A stretch of 64,000 nucleotides of DNA from Pseudomonas sp. PDM05 (lineage in GTDB: Bacteria > Pseudomonadota > Gammaproteobacteria > Pseudomonadales > Pseudomonadaceae). The position numbers and the translations under genes are program-made. The notes under the pieces were generated by a model that was not told the origin of the DNA, did no database searches, and saw only the letters and a list, made by a program, of their open reading frames with translations. Positions 9,289 through 19,538 of the stretch are shown piece after piece. Numbering within the stretch: position 1 is the stretch's first letter; each line of letters begins with the position of its first letter. The stretch covers positions 186,001-250,000 of the forward strand of contig NZ_JACVAC010000008.1 in assembly GCF_014851685.1 (NCBI RefSeq). Reading direction: 5' to 3'.

Positions 9289-9380
9289 ATCGCAGGCAAG
9301 CCAGCTCCCACAGGGTTTTGTGTTGGGCCACTGATTTGCATCCAACACCGATCAAATGTGGGAGCAGGCTTGCCTGCGAA
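9289..9380. repeat. REPIN (inverted REP pair)
   Basis: ATCGCAGGCAAGCCAGCTCCCACA on the left and TGTGGGAGCAGGCTTGCCTGCGA on the right are inverted copies of the common REP core. They can fold into a long hairpin. It lies between xerD and the thioesterase gene. Confidence 0.85.
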
Positions 9381-9400
9381 GGCCGCGACGCGGTTCCAGA

Positions 9401-9814
9401 TCAGTCTACAAACCCAGGCAGCACTGGCACTGGTCGCTTATCGGCATCAATGGCCACAAAACTGAACACACCCTGGATCGCCTTTTCACGACCATCAGCA
9501 CTCATGCTCTCGACGAACACTTCCACCTCGACCTTGAGGCTGGTGTTACCGACTTTGATCACGCGACCGATCAACTCAACGATGGAACCCGCCGGGATCG
9601 CGTGGTTGAAGTCGATACGGTCGGTGGAGACCGTGACCAGTGGGAGACGGCAGAAACGGGTGGCCGTGATGAACGACACTTCATCCATCCACGCCAAGGC
9701 GGTGCCACCGAACAACGTATTGTGGTGGTTGGTGGTCGGCGGGAACACGGCCTTGGTCACATGGGTGACGGACAGGTCGGTGCGGCGCTGGATTTCTTCG
9801 AGGCGGGAGGTCAT
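9401..9814 (-). CDS. Acyl-CoA thioesterase (hotdog fold, YciA-like)
   Basis: The 137-residue product is a single-hotdog acyl-CoA thioesterase, which hydrolyses acyl-CoA to free acid and CoA. The family motif FGGTALAWMDE, containing the catalytic Asp, is present, as is a conserved RIDFNHAIPAGSIVEL strand. I use the ATG at 9814; a TTG at 9838 is unlikely because eight poorly conserved residues would be added. Substrate chain length cannot be read from the sequence. The gene follows the rplS terminator and may be transcribed separately. Confidence 0.85.
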   Translation of the reverse strand: MTSRLEEIQRRTDLSVTHVTKAVFPPTTNHHNTLFGGTALAWMDEVSFITATRFCRLPLVTVSTDRIDFNHAIPAGSIVELIGRVIKVGNTSLKVEVEVFVESMSADGREKAIQGVFSFVAIDADKRPVPVLPGFVD

Positions 9815-9848
9815 GGACAAATACCGGCAAATAGACAAATTTCAGGCA

Positions 9849-9877
9849 CAAAAAAGCAGCCCGTAGGCTGCTTTTTT
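9849..9877 (-). terminator. Intrinsic terminator of the rpsP-rimM-trmD-rplS operon
   Basis: AAAAAAGCAGCC pairs with GGCTGCTTTTTT (9866-9877) around a CGTA loop. It is placed about 20 nt beyond the rplS stop and has T-runs on both strands. Confidence 0.9.
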
Positions 9878-9896
9878 CTGCATCGGGAAGCTGGAC

Positions 9897-10247
9897 TTAA
9901 GCCAGTTTTTCCTTGATGCGAGCTGCTTTACCGGACAGGTCACGCAGGTAGTACAGCTTGGCTTTACGTACGTCACCGCGACGCTTGACGGCCATGCTGT
10001 CGATTTGCGGGCTGTAGGTCTGGAAAGTACGCTCTACGCCAACACCGTTGGAGATTTTACGAACAGTGAAAGCACTGTTCACACCACGGTTACGCTTGGC
10101 GATTACCACGCCTTCGAACGCTTGCAGACGCGAACGGTCGCCTTCCTTCACTTTCACCTGAACGACAATGGTGTCGCCCGGGGCAAAGGTAGGGATCTCT
10201 TTGGTCATCTGCTCTGCTTCGAGTGCAAGGATGATTTTGTTAGTCAT
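9897..10247 (-). CDS. rplS: 50S ribosomal protein L19
   Basis: L19 sits at the 30S-50S interface of the ribosome. The 116-residue sequence matches the family throughout, including [35 protein letters not shown] and the C-terminal [19 protein letters not shown]. It is the last gene of the rpsP-rimM-trmD-rplS operon, ended by a strong terminator. Confidence 0.98.
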
Positions 10248-10292
10248 GCTGTGCTCCTAAGGTAAGTCAATGGACCTACCATCGATACGTTG

Positions 10293-11045
10293 TTAACTAT
10301 CGTCCCGCGCGAGGATGTATTCCTCGAGCAGCTTCTTCTCTTCTCCAGAAAGCGAGCGGCTTTCCAGAAGATCGGCGCGTCGTTCATAGGTCCGACCAAG
10401 GGACTGCTGTAAACGCCAACGCCGGATGTGTGCGTGATTGCCACTTAGCAATACGTCGGGAACACGCTGATCCGCATACACCTCCGGTCGGGTGTAGTGC
10501 GGGCAATCCAGCAAACCATCCGTGAAGGAATCTTCCTCCGCGGAGTCCGCATGCCCTAAAGCTCCAGGCAGCAGTCGTGTAACCGCATCTATCAGGACCA
10601 TCGCCGGCAGCTCGCCGCCAGACAGGACATAGTCCCCAATCGACCACTCTTCATCGACATGAGCCTCTATAAAGCGCTCGTCAATGCCTTCATAGCGACC
10701 GGCAATCAGGATCAGTGCTTCCTCATTCGCCATGTCGCGTACCGCAGCCTGTTTCAGCTGACGGCCTTGAGGGGACAGGTAAATCACCTTCGCCTTCTCC
10801 CCCGCTGCAGCCTTGGCCTGGGCCAATGCGTCTTCCAGGGGCTTGATCTTCATCACCATGCCCGGGCCACCGCCAAATGGGCGATCGTCCACAGTGTGAT
10901 GTCGATCCGTCGTGTAGTCTCGCGGGTTCCAACAGGTGAGCTGCAACAGCCCCTGTTTCACCGCCCGACTGGTGATGCCGTACTCGCTGATGGCGGAAAA
11001 CATCTCGGGAAACAAACTGATCACTTCAATGCGCAGATTAGCCAC
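10293..11045 (-). CDS. trmD: tRNA (guanine-N1)-methyltransferase TrmD
   Basis: TrmD methylates G37 of tRNAs using S-adenosylmethionine and prevents +1 frameshifting. The 250-residue protein shows the SPOUT trefoil-knot signatures: DRPFGGGPGMVMK, LIAGRYEGIDER and SIGDYVLSGGELPAMV. The start is taken as GTG 11045, directly after the rimM stop at 11048-11050. An ATG at 11066 would overlap rimM by 19 bases and add residues unlike the family. Transcription is from the rpsP promoter. Confidence 0.95.
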   Translation of the reverse strand: MANLRIEVISLFPEMFSAISEYGITSRAVKQGLLQLTCWNPRDYTTDRHHTVDDRPFGGGPGMVMKIKPLEDALAQAKAAAGEKAKVIYLSPQGRQLKQAAVRDMANEEALILIAGRYEGIDERFIEAHVDEEWSIGDYVLSGGELPAMVLIDAVTRLLPGALGHADSAEEDSFTDGLLDCPHYTRPEVYADQRVPDVLLSGNHAHIRRWRLQQSLGRTYERRADLLESRSLSGEEKKLLEEYILARDDS

Positions 11046-11047
11046 GC

Positions 11048-11584
11048 TTAGAAGTCCGCATCCCATTCCACCTTCATCTCGCCCGCTGCCAGGTCGACGG
11101 CCAACACGCATTGCTCGGTATACGGCAACAGGCGTTCGCGATCATCCAGGCTGCCAGCGCAAGGCTTGACCACCATTACATCATTGGCGCCGGTTTCCAG
11201 AAGATGATCGATTTTCCCGAGCAATTGCCCGAGTTGATCAACAACCTTCAGACCTTCCAGCTGGTACCAGTAGTACTCGCCGTCGGTCAATTCAGGGAAC
11301 AGGTTACGCGGCACGCAGATCTCATAACCGGCCAGAAGACGAGCTTCTTCACGATCATCAAGACCCTTGAGCTTTGCGACCAGGAACTTGTCGCTCCCGC
11401 GTCCACTGACCAGCTCGACCTGTTTCACACTACCTTCGCGCTTGAGCGTCCAGGTCTTGTACTGCAACAGGTTTTCAGTCGGATCAGTAAAGGAATACAC
11501 CTTCACTTCGCCGCGAACGCCATGAACAGAGTAAATCTTGCCGATAACGATCAAATCATCAGCAACAGCTGGCGTCGCGTTCAT
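11048..11584 (-). CDS. rimM: Ribosome maturation factor RimM
   Basis: RimM helps assemble the 30S head and binds S19. The 178-residue protein has the N-terminal RimM domain (VIGKIYSVHGVRGEVKVYSFTDP) and the C-terminal PRC-barrel (DGEYYWYQLEGLKVV). It lies five bases after rpsP and two bases before the trmD start, so the operon is very tightly packed. Confidence 0.97.
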   Translation of the reverse strand: MNATPAVADDLIVIGKIYSVHGVRGEVKVYSFTDPTENLLQYKTWTLKREGSVKQVELVSGRGSDKFLVAKLKGLDDREEARLLAGYEICVPRNLFPELTDGEYYWYQLEGLKVVDQLGQLLGKIDHLLETGANDVMVVKPCAGSLDDRERLLPYTEQCVLAVDLAAGEMKVEWDADF

Positions 11585-11589
11585 ATTGC

Positions 11590-11841
11590 TCAGGCTGCGG
11601 CCTTAGCCGAGTCCTTCAGCAGCTGAGCAACACGCTCAGATGGTTGTGCACCAACGCTCAGCCAGTAGGCTACGCGCTCTTGGTTCACGGACAGACGGAC
11701 TTCTTGACCACGAGCAACCGGGTTGAAGAAGCCAACTTGTTCCTTGTGAGAGCCGTCACGTGGGTTGCGGCTGTCAGTTACGGTCAAGTGGTAAAACGGG
11801 CGCTTTTTGGAGCCGCCAAGGGCAAGACGGATTGTTAGCAT
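11590..11841 (-). CDS. rpsP: 30S ribosomal protein S16
   Basis: The 83-residue S16 protein is recognised from MLTIRLALGGSKKRPFYHLTVTDSRNPRDG. It is the first gene of the rpsP-rimM-trmD-rplS operon. A promoter-like sequence lies about 75-100 nt upstream. Confidence 0.98.
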   Translation of the reverse strand: MLTIRLALGGSKKRPFYHLTVTDSRNPRDGSHKEQVGFFNPVARGQEVRLSVNQERVAYWLSVGAQPSERVAQLLKDSAKAAA

Positions 11842-11913
11842 GTGAACATCGTTCCTGTAGTCGGTGCTGCAAATCTAAATGCACAGCGGGCATAGGTGCC
11901 CGAAAGGCCGCAT

Positions 11914-11941
11914 ATTCTAAGGAATATCCGGACTTTTGCAA
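11914..11941 (-). promoter_or_regulatory. Sigma-70 promoter of the rpsP operon
   Basis: On the minus strand TTGCAA (11936-11941) and TAGAAT (11914-11919) are 16 bp apart, giving a good sigma-70 match upstream of rpsP. The implied leader is about 65-70 nt. Confidence 0.55.
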
Positions 11942-12017
11942 ATGTCTTTTTCTGGCGCCTATAGGCGTGCCATTCAGATCTGCTATAGAGCCGTCGATTA
12001 AAACGGCGAGTCAGCCC

Positions 12018-12061
12018 CCGCCAACGGCGGGTTTGCTGGAGATCCCACATCCCTGTGGGTC
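12018..12061. other. Two short hairpins between ffh and rpsP
   Basis: CCCGCC/GGCGGG around 12018-12031 and CCCACA/TGTGGG around 12046-12060 can each fold. They follow the ffh stop on the minus strand but lack a T-run, so their role as a terminator is doubtful. Confidence 0.3.
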
Positions 12062-12092
12062 GGAGCAGGAGCCAGGCCCCCGCTCGAATTCT

Positions 12093-13469
<1,377 letters not shown>

Positions 13470-13703
13470 GCGCGATCCTTTCAGGCCCTATTCAGCGAAG
13501 TGCATTGGTAGACCGAGGTCATGGCGGCCCAGGCTGTGATAAATCGCTATTAAAAACAGCGCTTGGCGAGCCTGCGGCGTGGGCAGGTCGCGGATTATAG
13601 CGAAGACTGTCGCCGTGCACACCCGCTGTCTGGCCTGAGAGTCTTTCGTGTTACGCGGGGGTATGCCAAACTCAGCGGCTTTCGGGCTTGCCTAACAGGA
13701 TTT

Positions 13704-14516
13704 ATGCTCCCTTTGTCACCCAGTTTGCTATCCAGCCTCGCCGCCGCCGTGTTGTATGCCGCTGCGACTCTCTATCAGGGCACTCGTCTGGCCCAAGGCA
13801 CCAAGGCGGACAAACGCCTGCTGGTCGGCCTTGGCGTCCTTGCCCTGCTGGCTCACGCTGCCAGCCTGTTTACCCACCTGATGACGCCAGTCGGCCTGGG
13901 CCTGGATTTTTTCAGTGCCGCCAGCCTGATCGCTGCCGCCGTGATCGCCTTGACGCTGATCGCCTGCTCGCGCATCCCGGTGGAAAACCTGCTGGTCCTG
14001 CTATTCCCCCTCGGCTTGCTGACGGTGCTGCTGGCGCAATTCGCCCCGACCGGCACCGTACCGGTGATCGATGAGGAGCCGGGTATCCTCGCGCATATCC
14101 TGCTGTCGATCCTGGCCTACGGCATGTTCACCATCGCGGTGTTCCAGGCCCTGCTCCTGCTGCTGCAGGACCACCAGCTCAAGCACAAGCATCCGTCCGG
14201 GCTGATCAAGAACTTCCCGCCGCTGCAAACCATGGAAAGCCTGCTGTTCGGTTTCCTGTGGGCCGGCTGGACGCTGCTGTCGATGTCGCTGATTTCTGGC
14301 TGGCTGTTCTTCGAAAACCTGTTCGCCCAGCACCTGGTGCACAAAACCCTGTTGGCGTGCCTGGCCTGGGTGGTGTTCAGCGTGCTCCTGTGGGGCCGCA
14401 ACCGTCTCGGCTGGCGCGGGCACAAGGCGATCCGCTGGACCCTGGCCGGTTTCTGCCTGCTGATGCTGGCCTATTTCGGCAGCAAGCTGGTTCGTGAATA
14501 CATCCTGCATATCTGA
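13704..14516 (+). CDS. CcsA/YpjD-like inner-membrane protein (cytochrome c assembly family)
   Basis: The 270-residue protein has about eight hydrophobic segments and belongs to the cytochrome c assembly (CcsA/CcmC-like) superfamily, close to E. coli YpjD. The family handles haem, and conserved His residues (LAH, FTHL, QHLVHK) are visible. A direct haem role is not proven for YpjD-type members. The ATG at 13704 is chosen because AACAGGA lies upstream; the frame is open further 5' but without support. It is divergent from ffh and 12 bp ahead of the CBS-domain gene, so the two are probably cotranscribed. Confidence 0.85.
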   Translation: MLPLSPSLLSSLAAAVLYAAATLYQGTRLAQGTKADKRLLVGLGVLALLAHAASLFTHLMTPVGLGLDFFSAASLIAAAVIALTLIACSRIPVENLLVLLFPLGLLTVLLAQFAPTGTVPVIDEEPGILAHILLSILAYGMFTIAVFQALLLLLQDHQLKHKHPSGLIKNFPPLQTMESLLFGFLWAGWTLLSMSLISGWLFFENLFAQHLVHKTLLACLAWVVFSVLLWGRNRLGWRGHKAIRWTLAGFCLLMLAYFGSKLVREYILHI

Positions 14517-14528
14517 CGGACCGCGATC

Positions 14529-15767
14529 ATGGACAACTTGCCCTTGGGGCCGATGCTCGCGGTAGTCGCCTTGCTGGTGTTATGGGCGGCGCTGTTTACC
14601 GCTATCGAGGCCGCGCAACAGCACCTGCTGGCACTGCGCCCGGGCACTCGCCAGGGCGACAAGGCGGCCGCGCGCCTGAACTTTCCGCGCAATAGCCTGA
14701 TCCTGTGCAACAGCCTGTGTCGTGCCGCAGTGGTGATCCTCTGCACGCTGCTGGCGATCTATGCCTGGGCGCAGAACGGTCCATGGCTGGGCTGGCTGAT
14801 CTCCTGTGCACTCCTGCTGGTCCTCGCCGACTACCTGCCCCGCGCCCTCGCCACCCGCTACCCGCAGGCGGTGCTCGGCTTTGGCAATACGCTGCTGGGC
14901 GTGCCGCTGAAAATCCTCTATCCCCTGGCCTGGCTGCTCAACGGCATCAGCCTCTTGTTGCTGCGCCCGTTCGCCCGCAAGACCGGCGTGGTGAAAAAGA
15001 GCGACGAGCCACTGCCTGATCACGACGACGAACCCGAGCCCCAGGCCGACGCAGACCGTCCCCCTGGCATGCCCGGCATCCACGCCCTCGACAACATCAC
15101 GGTCAATGACATCCTGGTACCGCGCAGCGAAGTGGACGGCATCAACCTGGATGACCCGATCGAAGCGATCATCGAGCAACTGCGCAGCTCCCAACGCACA
15201 CGCCTGCCGGTATTCCACAGCGACATCAACCAAGTGGAAGCGGTGCTCAACACCCGCCAGATCCAGCACCTGCTGCCCGACGCCAGCCTGACCAAAGAAG
15301 CGTTGCTCGCCGCCTGCCACGAGCCCTACTTCGTCCCGGAGAGCACACCGCTGCAACTGCAACTGCTGAATTTCCACAAGCAGCAACGGCGCCTGGGCAT
15401 GGTGGTGGACGAATACGGCGAAGTGCTGGGCATCGTGACCCTGGAAGACATCCTCGAAGAGATCGTCGGCGAATTCGAAAGCGAGCAGAGCGCGGACAAC
15501 CCGCATATCGAGGCGCAACCGGACGGTCGCTATATCATCGATGGCGCCGCATCGATCCGCGAGTTGAACAAGAGCCTGAACTGGCACCTGCCCAGCGACG
15601 GGCCCAAAACCCTCAATGGCTTGGTCACTGAAGCACTGGAAACCATCCCCGATTGCGCGGTGTGCCTGAAGATCGGCCGCTATCGCCTGGAGATCCTCGA
15701 GACCGAGGACAACCGGGTGAGCAAGGTGCTGATCTGGCACACCAATCGCGTGCCGGTCGCCGCCTGA
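14529..15767 (+). CDS. HlyC/CorC-family CBS-domain membrane protein (DUF21)
   Basis: The 412-residue protein has an N-terminal DUF21 region with four hydrophobic segments (to about residue 155) and an acidic linker. Two CBS domains follow (NDILVPRSEVDGINLDD ... GMVVDEYGEVLGIVTLEDILEEIVGE), then a C-terminal CorC/HlyC domain. Members resemble CNNM/CorB proteins that affect magnesium or cobalt efflux. The sequence supports the fold but not the ion. It follows the CcsA-like gene closely in the same direction. The pairing of ffh, ypjD and this gene is typical of gammaproteobacteria. Confidence 0.88.
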   Translation: MDNLPLGPMLAVVALLVLWAALFTAIEAAQQHLLALRPGTRQGDKAAARLNFPRNSLILCNSLCRAAVVILCTLLAIYAWAQNGPWLGWLISCALLLVLADYLPRALATRYPQAVLGFGNTLLGVPLKILYPLAWLLNGISLLLLRPFARKTGVVKKSDEPLPDHDDEPEPQADADRPPGMPGIHALDNITVNDILVPRSEVDGINLDDPIEAIIEQLRSSQRTRLPVFHSDINQVEAVLNTRQIQHLLPDASLTKEALLAACHEPYFVPESTPLQLQLLNFHKQQRRLGMVVDEYGEVLGIVTLEDILEEIVGEFESEQSADNPHIEAQPDGRYIIDGAASIRELNKSLNWHLPSDGPKTLNGLVTEALETIPDCAVCLKIGRYRLEILETEDNRVSKVLIWHTNRVPVAA

Positions 15768-15805
15768 CTATCTGACACATTTGGTTTGCGGTGCATCAGT
15801 CCCTC

Positions 15806-15835
15806 TTGTTGTATCTCCAAACCCCTTCCTATAAT
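15806..15835 (+). promoter_or_regulatory. Sigma-70 promoter of the MHS transporter gene
   Basis: TTGTTG (15806-15811) and a perfect TATAAT (15830-15835) are 18 bp apart. The transcript would have a leader of about 180 nt that includes an inverted repeat GTCCGC ... GCGGAC (about 15861-15890). Confidence 0.6.
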
Positions 15836-16022
15836 CCCTGCGGCCTACCAGAGCCCCACCCGTCCGCGTGCTACCCGCACTCCAAGCGGACAGGCGCCGC
15901 ATTACCGTGTCTGACCGGTGTCCGCCCCCATCCCGAGCGGCCCCGCACACAACCCTGATCCATGGGTGTTCGACCAATAATAATCCGCGTCCAAACGCGC
16001 ACTGACTGCCAGGGATACCTTC

Positions 16023-17333
16023 ATGAGCACCACCTATAACGAAGCGGCGACCGCTGCACCGACCAACTCGACCGCGCGGGTTGCCACGGCGAGCATCGTC
16101 GGCACCGCCATCGAGTTCTACGACTTCTATATCTATGCCACTGCCGCTGCACTGGTGATTGGCCCGGTGTTCTTCCCGCAGACCTCCGGCACCGCGCAGA
16201 TGCTGGCGTCGTTCCTGACCTTCGGTATCGCCTTCATCGCCCGCCCGCTGGGTTCGGCGTTGTTCGGCCACTTCGGAGACCGTATCGGGCGCAAATCCAC
16301 ACTGGTGGCCTCGCTGCTGCTGATGGGCGTGTGCACCACGTTGATCGGCTTGCTGCCGGGGTATGACAGCATCGGCGCCTGGGCCCCCATCCTGCTGTGT
16401 GTGCTGCGTTTCGGCCAGGGCCTTGGCCTGGGCGGGGAATGGGGCGGCGCAGCCTTGCTGGCGACCGAGAACGCACCGAAAGGCAAACGTGCCTGGTTCG
16501 GCATGTTCCCGCAATTGGGCCCGTCGATCGGCTTCCTGGCGGCCAACGGCTTGTTCCTGATCCTGGCCATGAGCCTGAGCGACGAGCAGTTCCGCAGCTG
16601 GGGCTGGCGTATCCCGTTCATCCTCAGCGCTGCGCTGGTGATGGTTGGCCTGTATGCGCGCCTCAAACTGCACGAGACCCCGGTGTTCGCCAATGCCGTG
16701 GCCAAAGAAGCGCCAGTCAAAGTGCCGTTGGTGGAGCTGTTCAGCCAGCATTGGCTGCCAGTACTGTTGGGCGCCGCATCGATGGTGGTGTGTTATGCGC
16801 TGTTCTACATCACCACGGCGTTTTCCCTGAGCTACGGCGTGTCCACCCTGGGCTACAGCCGCGAGACGTTCCTCGGCTTGCTGTGCTTCGCGGTGCTGTT
16901 CATGGGCCTGGCGACGCCACTGGCGGCCTTGGCCAGTGATCGCTACGGGCGCAAGCCGGTGCTGATCGTCGGCGCAATCCTGGCGATCCTGTCGGGTTTC
17001 ACCATGGAACCACTGCTGACCCACGGTTCGACCTGGGCTGTGGCGCTGTTCCTGGCGCTAGAGCTGTTCCTGATGGGCGTGACCTTTGCGCCGATGGGCG
17101 CGATGCTGCCGGAACTGTTCCCGACCCGCGTACGTTATACCGGCGCTTCGGCGGCCTATAACCTGGGTGGGATTGTGGGAGCCTCGGCGGCGCCGTTCTT
17201 CGCGACCAAGCTGGTGGCGATGGGCGGGCTGAGCTATGTCGGTGGGTATGTGTCGGCGGCAGCGTTGCTTAGCTTGATTGCGGTGCTGTGCCTGAAAGAG
17301 ACGCGGGATAACGATTTGAATAAAGTCGCCTGA
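16023..17333 (+). CDS. MFS transporter, metabolite:H+ symporter (MHS) family
   Basis: The 436-residue protein has twelve predicted membrane helices and the MHS hallmarks: an N-terminal TASIVGTAIEFYDFYIYATAAALV, the loop motif GHFGDRIGRKS after helix 2, and FGQGLGLGGEWGGAALLATENAP. A second DRYGRKP loop marks the second half. Relatives carry dicarboxylates, shikimate or betaines. The substrate here is unknown and no catabolic genes adjoin. A good sigma-70 promoter and an unusually long leader precede it. Confidence 0.92.
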   Translation: MSTTYNEAATAAPTNSTARVATASIVGTAIEFYDFYIYATAAALVIGPVFFPQTSGTAQMLASFLTFGIAFIARPLGSALFGHFGDRIGRKSTLVASLLLMGVCTTLIGLLPGYDSIGAWAPILLCVLRFGQGLGLGGEWGGAALLATENAPKGKRAWFGMFPQLGPSIGFLAANGLFLILAMSLSDEQFRSWGWRIPFILSAALVMVGLYARLKLHETPVFANAVAKEAPVKVPLVELFSQHWLPVLLGAASMVVCYALFYITTAFSLSYGVSTLGYSRETFLGLLCFAVLFMGLATPLAALASDRYGRKPVLIVGAILAILSGFTMEPLLTHGSTWAVALFLALELFLMGVTFAPMGAMLPELFPTRVRYTGASAAYNLGGIVGASAAPFFATKLVAMGGLSYVGGYVSAAALLSLIAVLCLKETRDNDLNKVA

Positions 17334-17340
17334 TAGATCG

Positions 17341-17428
17341 CCTTCGCGAGCAAGCCCGCTCCCACACTTGACCGAGTTCCAGCATGAGAATGCGGTCAAA
17401 TGTGGGAGCGGGCTTGCTCGCGAAGGGC
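17341..17428. repeat. REPIN
   Basis: CCTTCGCGAGCAAGCCCGCTCCCACA and TGTGGGAGCGGGCTTGCTCGCGAAGG form an inverted pair with a 30-bp spacer. It separates the convergent transporter and purT genes. Confidence 0.9.
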
Positions 17429-17438
17429 GCGACGCGGT

Positions 17439-18620
17439 TTACAGCTCTACTACAACAGCCTTGGAAGCACGGGTCGCTTTAGCCCGAGCCGCTTCAATCG
17501 ACTCATCCCGCGCCAACGCCACGCCCATACGGCGCTGGCCATTCACTTCCGGTTTACCAAACAGACGCAACGCCGTGTCCGGCTCGCTCAAGGCCGCGCC
17601 AAGGTTGGCGAATGCAGTCTGGGTCGACTGCCCCTCCACCAGAATCACCGCCGAAGCCGAAGGTCCGAACTGGCGGATCAATGGAATTGGCAGGCCGAGA
17701 ATTGCCCGCGCGTGCAAGGCGAACTGCGACAGATCCTGGGAAATCAACGTCACCAAACCCGTGTCATGGGGACGCGGCGAAACTTCGCTGAACCACACCT
17801 GATCGCCCTTGATAAACAACTCCACGCCAAACAGACCACGGCCACCCAATGCTTCGGTGACCGCCTTGGCAACGCGCTCGGATTCGGCCAGGGCAATCGG
17901 GCTCATGGCCTGTGGCTGCCAGGACTCCTGGTAATCGCCCTTCTCCTGACGATGACCAACCGGCGCGCAGAAGGTGGTGCCGCCAATGTGGCGCACGGTC
18001 AGCAAGGTGATCTCGTAGTCGAAGTCGATAAAGCCTTCGATGATCACCCGCCCTTTGCCGGCGCGCCCGCCTTCCTGGGCGTACTCCCAGGCTTTCTGCA
18101 CGTCGTCGGTGCTGCGCAGCAGGCTCTGGCCCTTGCCCGACGAACTCATCACCGGCTTGACCACGCACGGGAAGCCCAGGTCCTGGACGGCCTTGCTGTA
18201 GTCTTCGAAGGTATCAGCGAAGTGATACGGCGAGGTCGGCAGGTCCAGCTCTTCAGCGGCCAGGCGACGGATGCCTTCGCGGTTCATGGTCAGCGAGGTT
18301 GCGCGTGCAGTCGGGATCACGGTGAAGCCTTCGGCTTCCAGCTCTACCAGGGTGGCGGTGGCGATGGCTTCGATTTCCGGCACGATGAAGTGCGGCTTCT
18401 CGGCCTCGATCACCGCACGCAGGGCGGCGCCGTCGAGCATATTGATCACGTGGCTGCGGTGCGCGACCTGCATGGCCGGCGCATTGGCGTAGCGATCCAC
18501 GGCAATCACTTCAACGCCCAGGCGTTGCAGCTCGATTACCACTTCCTTGCCCAGCTCACCGCAGCCACACAGCAAAACGCGGGTCGCGGTTGGCGACAAT
18601 GGAGTTCCGATTCGGGTCAT
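17439..18620 (-). CDS. purT: Formate-dependent phosphoribosylglycinamide formyltransferase 2
   Basis: PurT makes formyl-GAR from GAR, formate and ATP, an alternative to the folate-dependent PurN step in purine synthesis. The 393-residue protein has the ATP-grasp architecture. The N-terminal part reads RVLLCGCGELGKEVVIELQRLGVEVIAVD, the ATP-binding loop is VMSSSGKGQS, and the metal-binding stretch is GLFGVELFIKGDQVWFSEVSPRPHDTG. Length is normal. It stands alone between a REPIN and a membrane protein gene. Confidence 0.96.
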   Translation of the reverse strand: MTRIGTPLSPTATRVLLCGCGELGKEVVIELQRLGVEVIAVDRYANAPAMQVAHRSHVINMLDGAALRAVIEAEKPHFIVPEIEAIATATLVELEAEGFTVIPTARATSLTMNREGIRRLAAEELDLPTSPYHFADTFEDYSKAVQDLGFPCVVKPVMSSSGKGQSLLRSTDDVQKAWEYAQEGGRAGKGRVIIEGFIDFDYEITLLTVRHIGGTTFCAPVGHRQEKGDYQESWQPQAMSPIALAESERVAKAVTEALGGRGLFGVELFIKGDQVWFSEVSPRPHDTGLVTLISQDLSQFALHARAILGLPIPLIRQFGPSASAVILVEGQSTQTAFANLGAALSEPDTALRLFGKPEVNGQRRMGVALARDESIEAARAKATRASKAVVVEL

Positions 18621-18689
18621 CTCAGGTCCTCAGGGGAGCGGATCATGGGGAGAAAGGCCGGCATTTTACATGAACTGCAAGAATTGGCC

Positions 18690-19157
18690 TCAGTTGGCGA
18701 CAGCTCGCTTGTGCACGCGCCAGGCCATGATCAGCCACACCACCGTGACCCCGGCGAATTTCGACACCAGCGCCGTGCCCGCGACGGCCGGGGTAAGCGC
18801 ACCGATCAAGCCGAAAAAGATAAAGGTATCGAGGGGAATGCTCAGCGCCGAGCTTATCCACAGGCGGTCGTGAAGCGCACGCTTGGTGATGCTGAACACC
18901 AGCCAGTCGATGCACTCGGACACCGCAAACGCCGTGGCGCTGGCCAGCGCGATCGCCGGGTCGGACGTGACATAGGACAGCACCAGCGCCGCCAGCATGG
19001 CGACGATTGCACCGTGGCCGAAGCGGGTTTGCACCATGTCGCGCAGGATAAACACCAGGCCACCCCAGGCGGACCAGATGACATCCAGGTGCGGGGCGGT
19101 GGAGAAGGCGAAGTTGATCAGCACGACGCTGCTGATGTAGGCGATCAGGAAGAGCAT
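18690..19157 (-). CDS. VUT-family membrane protein (YhhQ-related)
   Basis: The 155-residue, strongly hydrophobic protein has five or six membrane segments and resembles the VUT/YhhQ family, known for uptake of queuosine precursors. It is shorter than E. coli YhhQ (about 220 residues), and the transport role is only inferred from the family. The ATG at 19157 is used; a GTG at 19199 would add 14 polar residues, and neither site has a strong ribosome-binding sequence. It is transcribed toward purT. Confidence 0.65.
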   Translation of the reverse strand: MLFLIAYISSVVLINFAFSTAPHLDVIWSAWGGLVFILRDMVQTRFGHGAIVAMLAALVLSYVTSDPAIALASATAFAVSECIDWLVFSITKRALHDRLWISSALSIPLDTFIFFGLIGALTPAVAGTALVSKFAGVTVVWLIMAWRVHKRAVAN

Positions 19158-19227
19158 GGGAAAGTGGACCTGTGGGTTATGCCGCACAGGGTACTTCACA
19201 ATTGGAAATATGTCGTCGGGGCGGGCC

Positions 19228-19314
19228 CCTTCGCGAGCAAGCCCGCTCCCACATTTGGACCGCGTTTATTCTGTAGGAATGCGGTCAACTGTGGGAGCGG
19301 ACTTGCTCGCGAAA
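19228..19314. repeat. REPIN
   Basis: CCTTCGCGAGCAAGCCCGCTCCCACA and TGTGGGAGCGGACTTGCTCGCGA are inverted. It sits between the DUF1289 gene and the VUT-family gene. Confidence 0.9.
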
Positions 19315-19322
19315 GCAATCTA

Positions 19323-19538
19323 TCAGGCGCTAGATTTCCCCGAAACCATAAACACCATCCCCCCCGCCACCGCACGCTCATGGCACAACCCCAACACCAC
19401 ACGGCGCTCGGCATTGTCCATGCGCCCCCAGCGCGTGATCTCGTCTACCGTACGCTGGCAGCCGGTACAGATATCGTCGTCATCCAGCGCACAAATACTC
19501 ACGCACGGCGAGGCAACGGAGCGTTCGATCGGGTTCAT
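19323..19538 (-). CDS. DUF1289 domain protein
   Basis: This 71-residue protein has four cysteines (C12, C16, C24, C27) arranged as SPCVSIC ... ICTGCQRT, the DUF1289 signature, followed by EITRWGRMDNAERRVVL. The cysteines probably bind a metal such as zinc or an iron-sulfur cluster; function is unknown. Its start overlaps the end of the gamma-carbonic anhydrase gene by four bases, so the two are translationally coupled. Confidence 0.9.
   Translation of the reverse strand: MNPIERSVASPCVSICALDDDDICTGCQRTVDEITRWGRMDNAERRVVLGLCHERAVAGGMVFMVSGKSSA

Noticed and set aside
15861..15890. Riboswitch in the long leader of the MHS transporter
   Set aside because: Only one simple inverted repeat is visible and no known riboswitch core could be recognised.
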